Positions 25,008 to 33,971 of a stretch of DNA of 64,000 bases are shown here, one piece after another. A model generated the notes under the pieces. The model was not told the origin of the DNA. It made no database searches and saw only the letters and a list, made by a program, of their open reading frames with translations. Positions within the stretch are counted from its first letter, which is position 1. Every line of letters starts with the position of its first letter. A program made the position numbers and the translations under genes. Origin of the DNA: SMYC01 sp965197495 (GTDB lineage: Bacteria > Acidobacteriota > Vicinamibacteria > Marinacidobacterales > SMYC01); contig OZ240210.1 in the NCBI GenBank assembly GCA_965197495.1, positions 6,200,001 through 6,264,000 of the forward strand, given 5' to 3'.

Positions 25008-25898
25008 CTAGGACCGACACGCTAATTGGACCGCCGCGCGGTCGAGCTCCCCGCGCTTCCAGAACGCCGCGAAGCGCTCCATGCTTCGTTGCCTCGTGTT
25101 CTCATCTGAGCCAAGCCGTCCCAGACGGTACAAGCTACGAATATACGGAATCGGCCAATAAGCGAGCGATCCGGGCTCGGAGGTGATTTCGAGGAAGCGA
25201 GCCTCAGCGTCTGCGTTGAATCCGGCGTCCTCGAGCGCGGAAGCGTAGGCGAAGCGGATGGGGAGGACGGGCTCGGGAGAAAGGACGGCTTGTTCTGGAA
25301 AGGCGCCTGCGGCACCCTGAAGCGATGCGAGGCGGCTGTGAGGGTGGAGCTCGGCGCGTACATGCGACGCGAGGGCGTTTTCCGTGGGCTTTCCCTGGGC
25401 CTCTAGCGCGCAGGCGAGCTCGAGCGCTTCCTCGTGGCGAGCTTGTCGCGCGCAGGCGAGCGCGCGCCAGTAAGTGACCTCGGGAGTCGCGACGGCGCCC
25501 TGCAATGCGGAAAGAGCGCTCTTCGGAGAATGGGTCTCGAGGTGAATGTGAGCTTGAAGGCTCTTGGCGATGGCTGCGATCTCGCCGGGCTCGGCGAAGA
25601 CGCGCGCAGCTTCGGCCAAGGCGTCGAGAGCGAGTGTGGCCTGCCCCCGAGTGAGCCGCGATGTGGAGACGTGGATATGGCCCACGAAGCGCCAGAACTT
25701 GTCGTGGGAAGCGGCGAGTTTTTTAGCGTTCGTCTCGGCTCTCTCGCCGTCCCCCTCGAGCATGGCGCGGTTCCAATTCTTGATCGCGAGCTCGTGGAGA
25801 AAGTCGTCGTAGTCGAGCGAGGAAGGTGGCTTCGAACGCACGCTCGGAGTGTATCCTCCCGCGCCCTTCTTGTCCTCCGACACGTTTTGTTGATTCAA
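25008..25898 (-). CDS. TPR-like helical repeat protein, function unknown
   Basis: Soluble protein of up to 296 residues, no signal peptide. After a disordered first 25 residues come degenerate TPR-like helices rich in Ala, Leu and Glu (QATLALDALAEAARVFAEPG; RQARHEEALELACALEAQ). No catalytic motif is seen. The first possible start is TTG at 25898, only seven bases from the divergent BrkB start; GTG at 25883 may be the real one. It ends 13 bases after the convergent GspC-like gene. Confidence 0.7.
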   Translation of the reverse strand: MNQQNVSEDKKGAGGYTPSVRSKPPSSLDYDDFLHELAIKNWNRAMLEGDGERAETNAKKLAASHDKFWRFVGHIHVSTSRLTRGQATLALDALAEAARVFAEPGEIAAIAKSLQAHIHLETHSPKSALSALQGAVATPEVTYWRALACARQARHEEALELACALEAQGKPTENALASHVRAELHPHSRLASLQGAAGAFPEQAVLSPEPVLPIRFAYASALEDAGFNADAEARFLEITSEPGSLAYWPIPYIRSLYRLGRLGSDENTRQRSMERFAAFWKRGELDRAAVQLACRS

Positions 25899-25905
25899 TA
25901 GTTTG

Positions 25906-26799
25906 ATGAAGCGGCTTCTTGCAGTCTGGACACCGGTTTATCGAGCCGCGGTCAATTTCCATCGTGACCGATGTTACGATCGTGCGACGGTGATTGCCTA
26001 TTTCGGCCTGCTGTCCTTTCTTCCTCTGGCGGTGTTGCTCGTGACCCTAGGCGCGCTCGCTCTCGGTACGGACGCCGCGGAGAAAGGCACGGAGCTCTTC
26101 CTGCAAAACGTTCTGTACGGCCTCCCGCCTCAAGTCATGACCCAAGTTAAATCGATGCAGCAGCAGATTTGGTCGGGCGTAGGCTACCTCGTTCTCGTGC
26201 TCTGGACCGCGAGCAAGGTGTTCTCCAAGATCGAGACCGGCCTGGATCAGGTCTTCCGCGTCGACAAAAGGCGTCCCTTCGCGCTGCGCAAAGTGTTCGC
26301 CTTCGCGCTCGTTGGGATTCTGAGTGTTCTGCTCGTCGCCTCAGTCGTCGTCGAGGGTCTTCTTTCCACCATCGACAGATTCATCGACACGACGGCGCTC
26401 GCACCTCTCAAAGAGCTGCCTCTATATCAAAATGTGGATAGCTTCGTGAGTCGTTACATTGCGCCCTGGTCGCTCACGGTGCTGGCATTTTTTTCTGTCT
26501 ACTGGCTCATCCCGGCGCGCTCCATCCCGTGGCGGGTCGCGCTCGTCGGTGGCTTGGTCGCGGGCTCGCTCTGGACCGCGCTGAAGGTCGGCTTTACTTA
26601 TTACATCAGCCATATGGCCAACTACACGCGTACTTATGGCGCGCTCGCGACGGTCGTGGTCTTTCTCCTTTGGATCAACTTGTCCGCTTGCCTTTTGTTG
26701 TGGGGCGCCGAGTTCGCCGCGGTCCGCGAACTCCTTCAGAAGGATTTTCTGGTAGAAAAGATACTTACCCATGCCGTCCGTATAAGAAATGTGGCGTAG
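25906..26799 (+). CDS. YihY/BrkB-family membrane protein with replaced C-terminus
   Basis: Inner-membrane protein with about six helices. FHRDRCYDRATVIAYFGLLSFLPLAVLLV and the final YGALATVVVFLLWINLSACLLLWGAE are the family landmarks. Homologues end shortly after GAEF. Here, from 26729 on, the sequence is identical to the antisense strand of a gene at 44552, adding about 23 foreign residues (LLQKDFLVEKILTHAVRIRN). The membrane domain is complete, so the fusion protein could still work. ATG 25906 is preferred to the TTG at 25903. Confidence 0.85.
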   Translation: MKRLLAVWTPVYRAAVNFHRDRCYDRATVIAYFGLLSFLPLAVLLVTLGALALGTDAAEKGTELFLQNVLYGLPPQVMTQVKSMQQQIWSGVGYLVLVLWTASKVFSKIETGLDQVFRVDKRRPFALRKVFAFALVGILSVLLVASVVVEGLLSTIDRFIDTTALAPLKELPLYQNVDSFVSRYIAPWSLTVLAFFSVYWLIPARSIPWRVALVGGLVAGSLWTALKVGFTYYISHMANYTRTYGALATVVVFLLWINLSACLLLWGAEFAAVRELLQKDFLVEKILTHAVRIRNVA

Positions 26800-26916
26800 G
26801 GTTCCGCGGAACACCAACCGGTCGAATCCGCTCAGTACCCCTGTGATTCGATCCTCGTGACGTGATAAAAACTGTTTCACGGCGTCCTCCAGCGTGGGAA
26901 AGGGTTGTCGTGACAT
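26729..26916 (-). pseudogene. 5' fragment of the uncharacterised gene seen at 44552
   Basis: The first 62 codons (MSRQPFPTLEDAVKQFLSRH... to YQKILLKEFA, with one Phe for Ser difference) are nearly identical to the gene at 44552. After the codons for KEFA the sequence passes into brkB. The junction shares TCCGCGAACTCC-like microhomology with brkB, so illegitimate recombination is likely. Only the start region survives. Confidence 0.88.
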
Positions 26917-27608
26917 CTTCCTACTCTGGATGTGGCGCCGTGTCTACTTCACGCCCAGATTGTGCATCGAGCCCGCGCTGGGCTGACGTGGTGAGCGAGC
27001 TGACAGCGAAGAGTCAGGATGAAAGACTTTCGAGATCTAAAGGTTTGGGAGAAGGCCCATCAGCTAGTCAAGGGTTTGTACCAGGCCACCGGCCACTTCC
27101 CAACCGAAGAGAAGTTCGGCTTGACGGCTCAGATGCGCCGAGCGGCGGTTTCCATCCCGGCGAATATTGCTGAGGACTGTGGACGCGGTTCAGATGCGTA
27201 TTCCAGCCATCGTGAACGCCGAATCCAGAGCAAGCTGAACAGCGAATCCGGTGAAGCCGAACGCTCATCGAAGCGATGAAGTGTTGGGTGGCCTCCTTTC
27301 CACTGATTGAAAACGTGAACCTATCTTACCTGCGTGTTGTGTAGCAAGGGGCGGCAGGTCGGTGCCGGAGGGAGCGGGCGTAAGGAAAGACGCGAAGCGA
27401 CCTTCCCGCTCCCGTAGGCAGCGACCTGCCGCGGCCGAACACCGGGCGATGTGGGGCTGGTTTCGGGGGGTTGCTGGGGTATGGCCTGGCTCGAGAAGAC
27501 GCTTCCTGAGGCATTCTCGCGCGTCGTTTTGGCGCCGCATCGTCTGGTACCCCGGGTTTGGCGGTTTCACCCGTTTTTATCGCATCGACGCTGTGGTCCC
27601 TCGCTCGC

Positions 27609-28367
27609 TCATGCATCGGCGTTGTCAGATGCCTTTGGCGCAGCCTTGGTCTTTCTCAGAGAAGCTTCTTTGAGAGTGATGCGGTGCGCGCTGTGGAGAA
27701 TGCGATCGCAGATAGCGTCTGCCTGGTTTGGGTCGCCAATCGCTTCGTGCCACTGCTTGAGCGGAATCTGGGTCGCGATGAGTGTGGAGCCACGCTCGGC
27801 GCGGTCTTCGATGACCTCCATTAGATCCCGTCTCTCCGATTCTTTCAGCGGGTGAAGCAGCCAATCATCGATAGCCAGTAAGTCCAGCTTGGCGAGTTTC
27901 GTCAAAAGCCGGGCGTAGGAACCATCACCACGAGCGACCGCGAGTTCGTGGAGCAAGCGCGGTGCTCGCACGTAGCATCCGGTGAAGCCGCGACGACAGG
28001 CCCGCTCCACGAAGGCGCAAGCCAAGAACGATTTGCCAATCCCCGTCGGGCCGGTGATGAGCAGGTTATGGCGCTCACCGACAAAGCGGCAGTTGCCCAG
28101 GCTCAAGATCTGTTTGCGGTTTAAGCCTCGAGGCGCTTGGAAGTTCACGTTCTCCAAACATGCCGGATAGCGGAGCTTTGCCGCTCGCAGTCGTCGAGAA
28201 AGCTTACGCTGTTCGCGGGCGGTCCACTCGGCATCGACCAGGAGTCCCACACGTTCCTCGAAGCTCAGCTCCTTGTATTCGCTCGAGCTCAACTGGGTTT
28301 CGAACGCGGACACCAAGCCGAACAACTTCATGGCGTTCATCTTTTCTATCGTTTCGGGTGTCAGCAT
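27609..28367 (-). CDS. istB: IS21 helper ATPase IstB
   Basis: AAA+ ATPase of 252 residues that assembles on DNA and activates IstA. Walker A is GPTGIGKS, Walker B LDLLAIDDWLL. ATG 28367 overlaps the istA stop (ATGCTGA), the usual translational coupling. The open frame upstream to 28532 is the opposite frame of istA and not part of the gene. Intact. Confidence 0.95.
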   Translation of the reverse strand: MLTPETIEKMNAMKLFGLVSAFETQLSSSEYKELSFEERVGLLVDAEWTAREQRKLSRRLRAAKLRYPACLENVNFQAPRGLNRKQILSLGNCRFVGERHNLLITGPTGIGKSFLACAFVERACRRGFTGCYVRAPRLLHELAVARGDGSYARLLTKLAKLDLLAIDDWLLHPLKESERRDLMEVIEDRAERGSTLIATQIPLKQWHEAIGDPNQADAICDRILHSAHRITLKEASLRKTKAAPKASDNADA

Positions 28368-29915
28368 CGGGACTCTCCTCCTTCGTAGTGATCCGCGCCT
28401 CGGATGTTCTCGTGCTCCTCTCGCGGTTTCGCTTCGGCGTCCGATTCGAGCACCACACGATCCAGACCAGCCGAGAGAATGTTTTTCACCGTGCGATAGC
28501 TGTAAGAGCTCAAAGCTTCCGCTCGTGCGCAAGCGGCCTCGAGACGCTCACTGCCCCAGCGGCTGCCTAGTCGCATGACTCCCAGGCAAGAGCGAAATCC
28601 CTGCTCCGGGTGAGGCCGACTCTCTAGAATCCCCGCAACCAGCCTTCCCGTGGCGCGACCTGACTGCTCCGCCCAGTGGAGCAGCCGCGACGGCGTCCAC
28701 TCCAGGTGCTCCCGATGCGAACGTGGCATATGCTCCGGGTTCGTGGAGTAGTGCCCCTTTCCTTTCTTGCGGGGATGCGACGCGACGCGCTTTCCCTTGA
28801 ACAGGACCTCCACCACCGAGGCCGTCACCCGTGCCTCGACTTTCTCGTGAATGAGCTGATAGGGAACGCTGTACAAGTTGTTCTCCACCTCCACGTGGTA
28901 GTCGATGTTCACTCTGCACCGCTTCCACGTCGATAACTCGTAGCTCTCCTGCGGTAGCGGTTTCAGTACGGGCCGGTCTAGCCTTTCGTACAACTCCCGC
29001 CGACTCACACCGAGCTTCTGCATCGGACGCGCATTCAGGACCTCTAACTTCTCCCAGATGGCTTCGTTCAGTTCCGCCAGGCTGAAGAACGTGCGATGAC
29101 GAAGCACCGCCAGGATCCAGCGCTGCGCCACCTGCACTGCCGACTCCACCTTCGCTTTGTCTTTCGGCTTGAACACCCGAGCCGGGACCACAACCGCACC
29201 GTAATGCGTCGCCAGCTCTTCGTACGTCCGGTTGATCCCTGGCTCGTAACGGTCCACCATCCACGCCGCTCTTCAAGTTGTCCGGAACCCAGATCTCCGT
29301 ACTGCCACCGAAGTAATCCGACATCCCCTTATGGGCCTTCGCCCACGATTCCAGCGACTGGTTCAGTGTCGCTTCGACGTAGGTGTAACTGCTCGCGCCC
29401 AACGTCCCGACGAACAGCTCCATTTCGACGAGCTCTCCCGTTTTCGGATCGACGATGTGAGGCTTCTTCCCCGAAAAATCGACGAATGTCTTCTCGCCTG
29501 CTCGATGCCGTTGACGCATCGTCGGGTTCAGCTTCTTCTTCCACTGACCGTACAGCTCGCAATAACGGCTGTAGCCGTACGCTCCCGGCTTATTCTCCGC
29601 GTACTCCACCCACAGCTGCAGCAACGTCAGCTCTCGGTGACGCCTCAGCTCCTCGTGGATGTGGGCATAGTCCAGACCCGGCCGTGCGCCAGACGAGCCC
29701 GGCGGCGGAAACAGCCCTGCCTCCAGCTCCCCGTCGCTCAGCTCCTCCGGGAGCGGCCAGCTCAGACCACCCTTCTTCGCCTTGGCCAGGTACTCACTCA
29801 CCGTTCCAACCGCCACGCGAAGTGCCTTTGCGATCGTGCGGTGAGTAAAACCCAGCTCGTACTTTAACCTTAGAACCTCTCGTATTTTTCTCATCGATAA
29901 CCTCTTAGCTGCCAT
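28361..29915 (-). pseudogene. istA: IS21 transposase IstA, frameshifted
   Basis: The N-terminal frame (29915 to about 29262) has the helix-turn-helix (FTHRTIAKALRVAVGTVSEYL) and the first part of the DDE core (GEKTFVDFSGKK, VPDNLKSGV). The protein then continues in another frame as DRYEPGINRTYEELATHYGA with the catalytic Glu in KAKVESAVQVAQRW, ending at 28361. Around 29262 the bases GTGGATGGTGGAC contain a partial tandem duplication; removing seven bases restores one frame. The element is therefore probably unable to transpose by itself. Confidence 0.85.
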
Positions 29916-29984
29916 TTCCTAGATCGTCCTCCTTCCGGGTACGACCTAGAGTGCCTTGAAACGTGCTATCGATGAGCGTTCGCG

Positions 29985-30134
29985 ATGCCGGAACCGGCGT
30001 TCACGTTGCCTGGAATCCGTGTTCACCTTCCCCGGAATCGATGTTCACGATCCCCGGAATCCGTGTTCACGATGCTTTGGAATGGATGTTCACCTTCGGC
30101 TGGAATCTGCGTTCACGATGCCCCGGAATACGCA
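29985..30134 (-). repeat. Iterated repeats at the IS21 terminus upstream of istA
   Basis: Six units of 22-23 bases with core GGAAT-x3-GTTCAC run head to tail up to the element end. The other end (27195-27275) has three looser units in the opposite orientation. These are the multiple terminal repeats bound by IstA in IS21 elements; the uninterrupted run of six is long. Confidence 0.8.
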
Positions 30135-30318
30135 GTTCAGACCGGGATATGGCCCGCTTTCTTCAAATGAGTATGGGCTCAGCAAGCGAGCTCGAATACG
30201 AACTGCTCCTTGCCCACGAGCTCGGGTTGCTCGATAGCCAAAGTCTTCAGGAGCTTGCCGAGCGAACCACCGAGGTCAAGCGTATGCTCGCCTCTCTCAT
30301 CCGGAGGCTCGAATCCGG

Positions 30319-30408
30319 AGCTGACCGCTGAATGCTGACCGCTGACTGCTCGCGGCGGAGCCGTCCTCCAATTTGGTTGCGGCTCCGCCGCGCTGTGCCT
30401 CTGTGGCC
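30319..30408 (+). repeat. Dispersed 90-bp hairpin repeat, copy 1
   Basis: Begins AGCTGACCGCTGAATGC and ends CTCTGTGGCC. It contains a perfect 12-bp stem, GCGGCGGAGCCG with CGGCTCCGCCGC, around a 16-base loop. Further copies lie at 44007-44096 (inverted) and 46500-46588. The last codons and stop of the four-helix-bundle gene are inside the repeat. Confidence 0.9.
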
Positions 30409-30491
30409 ATCCCCTTTGGTTGCGGCCGCAGGCTGCGCTTGGACGAAGTTCGAAAGTGTGAACAAGATCCTCGTTTCGGAGCGGTTAGAGA

Positions 30492-30848
30492 CTAGCGGTC
30501 CTCGGAAGGGCGGATCTCGACGGAGATTTCACCGGGACGTGCCATGCCGAGCACCTCGCGCGCTCTTCGTTCTATGACCGACGCGTCTGTTCGCAATGCG
30601 TGGATCTCCCGCCCGAGGCGTTCGTTCTTCGACTCGATTGAGTGGACTTCGCGTTCGAGTTCTTCGAAATTCTTGTTTGCTTCTATGAGGCCCAAGACGC
30701 CGCGCTCGCCGAAAAAGGCGTTGACTATCGACGCCGCGACGATAAGAAAGGCAGCAAGCCCCAAGGCCTTCTTCTTGACTTTCGATTCCTGGAGGCGTTC
30801 CACCCGTTGGTGGCCGCGGCCCTTATTGCTCGGAGGAACTTTCGGCAT
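30492..30848 (-). CDS. ftsB: FtsB/DivIC-type septum formation initiator
   Basis: Bitopic membrane protein of 118 residues. A basic N-terminus (residues 1-27) is followed by one membrane helix (LGLAAFLIVAASIVNAFF) and a periplasmic coiled coil (IEANKNFEELEREVHSIESKNERLGREIHAL), then the short conserved AREVLGMARPGE tail of FtsB/DivIC. It would join FtsL and FtsQ in the divisome. It stands alone here, between a repeat and cutA. Confidence 0.88.
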   Translation of the reverse strand: MPKVPPSNKGRGHQRVERLQESKVKKKALGLAAFLIVAASIVNAFFGERGVLGLIEANKNFEELEREVHSIESKNERLGREIHALRTDASVIERRAREVLGMARPGEISVEIRPSEDR

Positions 30849-30939
30849 GTCGGTGTCCCTACATTATAGTTGCGGTTGCGACGAAACGCGCAACCTCTCG
30901 GCTCCTTCGGGTGGCGAGCAGGGGAGGAGAGAACAAACC

Positions 30940-31278
30940 ATGTCGGATCACATCTTGGCAGTGACCACCGTCGGCGACGAGCCTACGGCGGTCCGTTTGG
31001 CCCATGCCCTTCTCGAACGGAGACTCGTCGCCTGTGTGAACGTCGTGGCGAGAATCCGTAGCTTCTATCACTGGAAAGGGGCCATCGAAGAAGAAGACGA
31101 GCAGCTATTGTTGATGAAGACGCGCGAGGAGTGCTTCGACGCTCTTCGAAGCGCCTTCGACGAGCTCCACCCCTACGACGTGCCCGAGCTCATCGCGCTG
31201 CCGATTAAAAACGGCTCCGCCGCTTATCTCGGCTGGATGGACGAGAACATCAGGTCTGGCGAAGACGATGGTGGCTGA
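30940..31278 (+). CDS. cutA: Divalent-cation tolerance protein CutA
   Basis: Small trimeric protein of 112 residues. The family core is clear: LACVNVV..RSFYHWKGAIEEEDEQLLLMKT and HPYDVPELIALPI. Its role is linked to metal tolerance in E. coli but remains poorly defined. ATG 30940 follows GGGAGGAG by ten bases; the longer open frame back to 30544 is the antisense of ftsB. Confidence 0.95.
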   Translation: MSDHILAVTTVGDEPTAVRLAHALLERRLVACVNVVARIRSFYHWKGAIEEEDEQLLLMKTREECFDALRSAFDELHPYDVPELIALPIKNGSAAYLGWMDENIRSGEDDGG

Positions 31279-31509
31279 AGAGATCCGTCGAGCGCGGCTC
31301 CCCACGCAGAACGGTGGCAACGTCGTGGGGAAAACCACCCAAATGAGCCGACCAACCGTGTTTGTGCGGGGAAACAGCATATAGGGAATTTCTTACTCTA
31401 GACACGGCTACTTCGAATCTCTACGATGCGTTTCTGAATCTCCAAGTCGTACGTTCTTATTTGAACGGGGATTCGGGCAGCGTAATTTATTCTCGCCTCT
31501 CCTGCCATT

Positions 31510-32790
31510 TCAGTGGATCCTCTCGAGGGTGAGACCGCCACAGTTTAGGTAGACGAGACTGATGAGAGCTTCGGCAGAGTGGAGTCCAAAGCTGCGGTGG
31601 CTCAGCAGCCGGATTTTGTTGTTCATTCCTTCGAGTCGGCCGTTGCTGAGTCTCCACGTGACCCACGCGATGACGCCATCGAAGTGCCTGCGGATCATCT
31701 TCGCCGCGCGTTTGACGGGCTCTATCCTCGAGCTCATAGCGCGCCGCAGCCATCCTCGGAGAAACTTCTTGGCCCATGTCTCGGTTTTGTAGGTGTAGAG
31801 GTCCATGAAGTCGTCGCGCAGAAGCATGGCGCGGTAGAGGCGACGATTAGCTCGCACCTGCTCGCGGAGCACCCGTTTGTCTTTCGCGCTGCGGTTGTGT
31901 TTGGCCTTGAGAAGGGGAAACTTGGTGTTCTTGAGGTTGCGCCGGGCAGTCCCTTTGAGCTCGCGCACCAGCTCGCGCTGGGTCTTATCCACGGCCTCGT
32001 TCAGATGCTTGACGATGTGGAAGCGGTCAAAGATCACCCGTGCCTGAGGAGCCTTTTTGCCGACGACAGTTATGTACGGCTCCCACATGTCCATGCTGAC
32101 CGCTTCGAGCTCCGCGGCTCTTTGTGGTCCGAGCTTGCGGAAAAACCGCAGCAGCGTCTTGGCCTTGCGCTCCTTTCCCGCCCAGACGACCCGGCCGCTG
32201 AGATGGTCTATTACCACTGTTAAGTACTTGTGGCGTTTGCGGTAGCTGATCTCGTCCATCCCAATCACCCGCAATCCATCGAGCTCGCGCCGCTCATCCC
32301 GCTGCTCGGCAACCACTCGCTGGATGATCCGTCGCACCGAACGCCACGTCACTCGGAAATAGTTCGCTACGGCGCTGACGTCCGTCCTCTGTGCCAGCCA
32401 CGCTACCTCTTGTTCGAAGCTTTTGGTAAAGCGGCTTCCCTTGTCGGCCCAAGGCACCTTTTCTCTGACCACTCCACACCGCCGACATACCACTCGTCGG
32501 ATCGAGTAGCGAAGATAGGTCCGGACTCCGAACAGGTCCAAGTGCCGCCAGTAGCGATTGTAGCGATCTTTGTTCTTGCGGACCTTTCGTCCGCAAATCC
32601 CGCACAGAGGCTTCCTCCTCCGTGGTACTACATCCACCACCACTCTGGCTTTGTCCGCCTGGAAGTGGAAACCTCGGACCCACAGGCCTTGCAATCCGAT
32701 GAGCTTGTTGACTAACGTAGTAACGCGCATCGCGGGAACGCTCTTTTCTCTTTCGGAAAAAAAGATTCTAGCGTTCTCGCCGATGCGCAT
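31510..32790 (-). CDS. ISL3-family transposase
   Basis: Intact transposase of 426 residues. N-terminal zinc finger CGICGRKV..YWRHLDLFGVRTYLRY..CRRCGVV, a helix-turn-helix region, then the DDE_Tnp_ISL3 core: VIGMDEISYRKRHKY (Asp), EAVSMDMWEPY (Asp) and the C-terminal GRLEGMNNKIR (Glu). It is followed by 15 bases to the element end. The other 423 bases of the element, upstream of the start codon, are non-coding and full of inverted repeats. Confidence 0.97.
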   Translation of the reverse strand: MRIGENARIFFSEREKSVPAMRVTTLVNKLIGLQGLWVRGFHFQADKARVVVDVVPRRRKPLCGICGRKVRKNKDRYNRYWRHLDLFGVRTYLRYSIRRVVCRRCGVVREKVPWADKGSRFTKSFEQEVAWLAQRTDVSAVANYFRVTWRSVRRIIQRVVAEQRDERRELDGLRVIGMDEISYRKRHKYLTVVIDHLSGRVVWAGKERKAKTLLRFFRKLGPQRAAELEAVSMDMWEPYITVVGKKAPQARVIFDRFHIVKHLNEAVDKTQRELVRELKGTARRNLKNTKFPLLKAKHNRSAKDKRVLREQVRANRRLYRAMLLRDDFMDLYTYKTETWAKKFLRGWLRRAMSSRIEPVKRAAKMIRRHFDGVIAWVTWRLSNGRLEGMNNKIRLLSHRSFGLHSAEALISLVYLNCGGLTLERIH

Positions 32791-33056
32791 CTACACATGG
32801 CTTACCCTCTCAACCCACGGGCCTCACCAAATGCCACTGCCCCTCAGCGGGAGACGAGGCTGTGGGAAACGCCCCCACGGTTCTGGTCGTTCAGACCTTG
32901 CTCACGACTGAGTTCTCTTCGAAGCCTGGAAGGGCGTTTTCCATAGCCTCCACTAATCGAGCCCCCCCTTTCTTATTCCATATAAATTAATCTTTCTTGT
33001 ATATATATCAGGAGGGGCCTGTGGGCGCTCGTGGGAAACGCGAAGCGTTTTCCAAG

Positions 33057-33150
33057 CGATTGTGGAAAACGCCGCTCCACGTTTGTACGTGCTCACAACC
33101 TTTCCCTAAACGCCTCTCTCGCCCGGAGTTTCCGGCGTTTTCCACAATCG
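33057..33150. repeat. 18-bp perfect inverted repeat inside ISL3
   Basis: CGATTGTGGAAAACGCCG (33057-33074) and its exact complement (33133-33150) enclose 58 bases. The same GGAAAACGC motif recurs around it: in a small hairpin at about 33034-33053, near 32858 and near 32930. Copy 1 has the same structure. These lie between the transposase start and the right end of the element. Confidence 0.85.
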
Positions 33151-33221
33151 CGGCAGCGTCCATAGGCCATGCCCTCCAACACAAATCAGATCCCCCGAAA
33201 CGACAGGAGAACCTTATTCTC

Positions 33222-33601
33222 TAGGAGTTATACGTGCCAGTTACTCGTGGACGGTTGGGTAGAATCGGTGTCTTGAGTTTCGGATTGTTCGTTTTGAGCC
33301 AGATGTGGGCGCAAATGGCCATGGAGCTGACGTTCCCCATGGCCGTGAAGTTCAGTCCCGTGACGGCTGTTTTGTTCCTGCAATAGCTCGACGAACGGAT
33401 CGACAAAAGCGCTAGTTGCGCGAAGTGGAAAGCCGAATTTCGTTCCTGGGGCCGGTGACAGCGCTCGTCCTGACGTCCGCGCCAGTCACCGCCTCATCTT
33501 CGCCAACGGGAAAGCGAGCGCGCCCCTCCCCGGCTATCGGAACAGCGCGGCCTATCGCGAGCACATCGGCGAGTTTCTCGAATCCAGTCGCCGCTGAGCC
33601 T
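33222..33601. other. Gene debris between ISL3 and a sigma-factor fragment
   Basis: Two short plus-strand frames have protein-like composition but no start-to-stop integrity: one at about 33233-33385 (a hydrophobic stretch LSFGLFVLSQMWAQMAMELT, then TAG), one at about 33460-33598 ending EHIGEFLESSRR and TGA. Neither could be assigned to a family. They are probably remnants of two different genes brought together by deletions. Confidence 0.4.
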
Positions 33602-33953
33602 CTCAACTTGGATTTATCGTATCGCGGTCAACACGTGCTTGAACTGGATCTCGGCACGTAAAGGGAGAACGGACGAGCTGCCGGATGACCTCGTGGACAA
33701 GGGCCTCTCGCCGGTCGAGCGGCTTGCCAGACGGGAAGTCAAAGAGCTCGTGCAGGCGGCGATTCGGAAGCTCCCGGATCGACAGCGGATGACGCTCGTA
33801 TTGCGCGTCTACGAGGAGTTGACGCACAAGGAGATTGCAGAGGCGATGAGTTGTCCCGTGGGGACGGCGAAGGCGAATTTCTTTTTTGCGTTGAAGAATC
33901 TCAGGAAGCACCTCGGGAAGGCAGTCGATTCCCCGGGTACGAAAATCGTATAG
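33602..33953 (+). pseudogene. ECF sigma factor lacking its N-terminus
   Basis: The frame reads STWIYRIAVNTCLNWISAR, the end of sigma region 2, then region 4 (IRKLPDRQRMTLVLRVYEEL, HKEIAEAMSCPVGTAKANFF). Regions 2.1-2.2, needed for core polymerase binding, are missing: upstream of about 33602 the frame leaves sigma homology. The only in-frame start codons are inside region 2. It is followed 18 bases later by an anti-sigma factor, so this was a sigma/anti-sigma operon. Confidence 0.8.
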
Positions 33954-33971
33954 GCTTGGTATGGTGAGACG

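Larger units (their letters stand above)
27195..30134 (-). mobile_element. IS21-family insertion sequence
   Basis: 2940 bp. Ends are TGCGTATTCC at 27195 and its exact complement ending at 30134, flanked on both sides by GTTCAGA (27188-27194 and 30135-30141). The uninterrupted site exists at 44270-44290, proving the boundaries. It encodes istA and istB on the minus strand and has multiple transposase-binding-type repeats at both ends. About 410 bases after istB carry no gene. Confidence 0.95.
27019..30331 (+). pseudogene. Four-helix-bundle (S23/IVS) gene split by IS21
   Basis: The N-terminal half (27019-27194, MKDFRDLKVWEKAHQLVKGL...) and the C-terminal half (from 30135, DRDMARFLQMSMGSASELEY... 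to GADR) together equal the intact 121-residue protein at 44084-44449, with one Asp for Gly change. The IS21 element at 27195-30134 separates them and has duplicated seven bases (GTTCAGA). The protein belongs to the 23S rRNA intervening-sequence protein family of unknown function. Confidence 0.93.
31495..33213 (-). mobile_element. ISL3-family element, copy 2 (intact)
   Basis: 1719 bp, with an imperfect 25-bp terminal inverted repeat (starts GCCTCTCCTG at 31495; ends in the complement of GGTTCTCCTG at 33213). A perfect eight-base target duplication TTATTCTC lies at 31487-31494 and 33214-33221, the size expected for ISL3. The transposase is intact. It is the probable source element for this family in the genome and gives the reference for copy 1. 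Confidence 0.97.

Noticed and set aside
29985..30134. CRISPR-like array
   Set aside because: The 22-23-base units are contiguous without spacers and end exactly at the IS21 terminus; no cas genes are present.
27019..30331. Possible 23S rRNA intervening sequence
   Set aside because: S23-type genes can lie in rRNA, but no rRNA sequence flanks either copy here.
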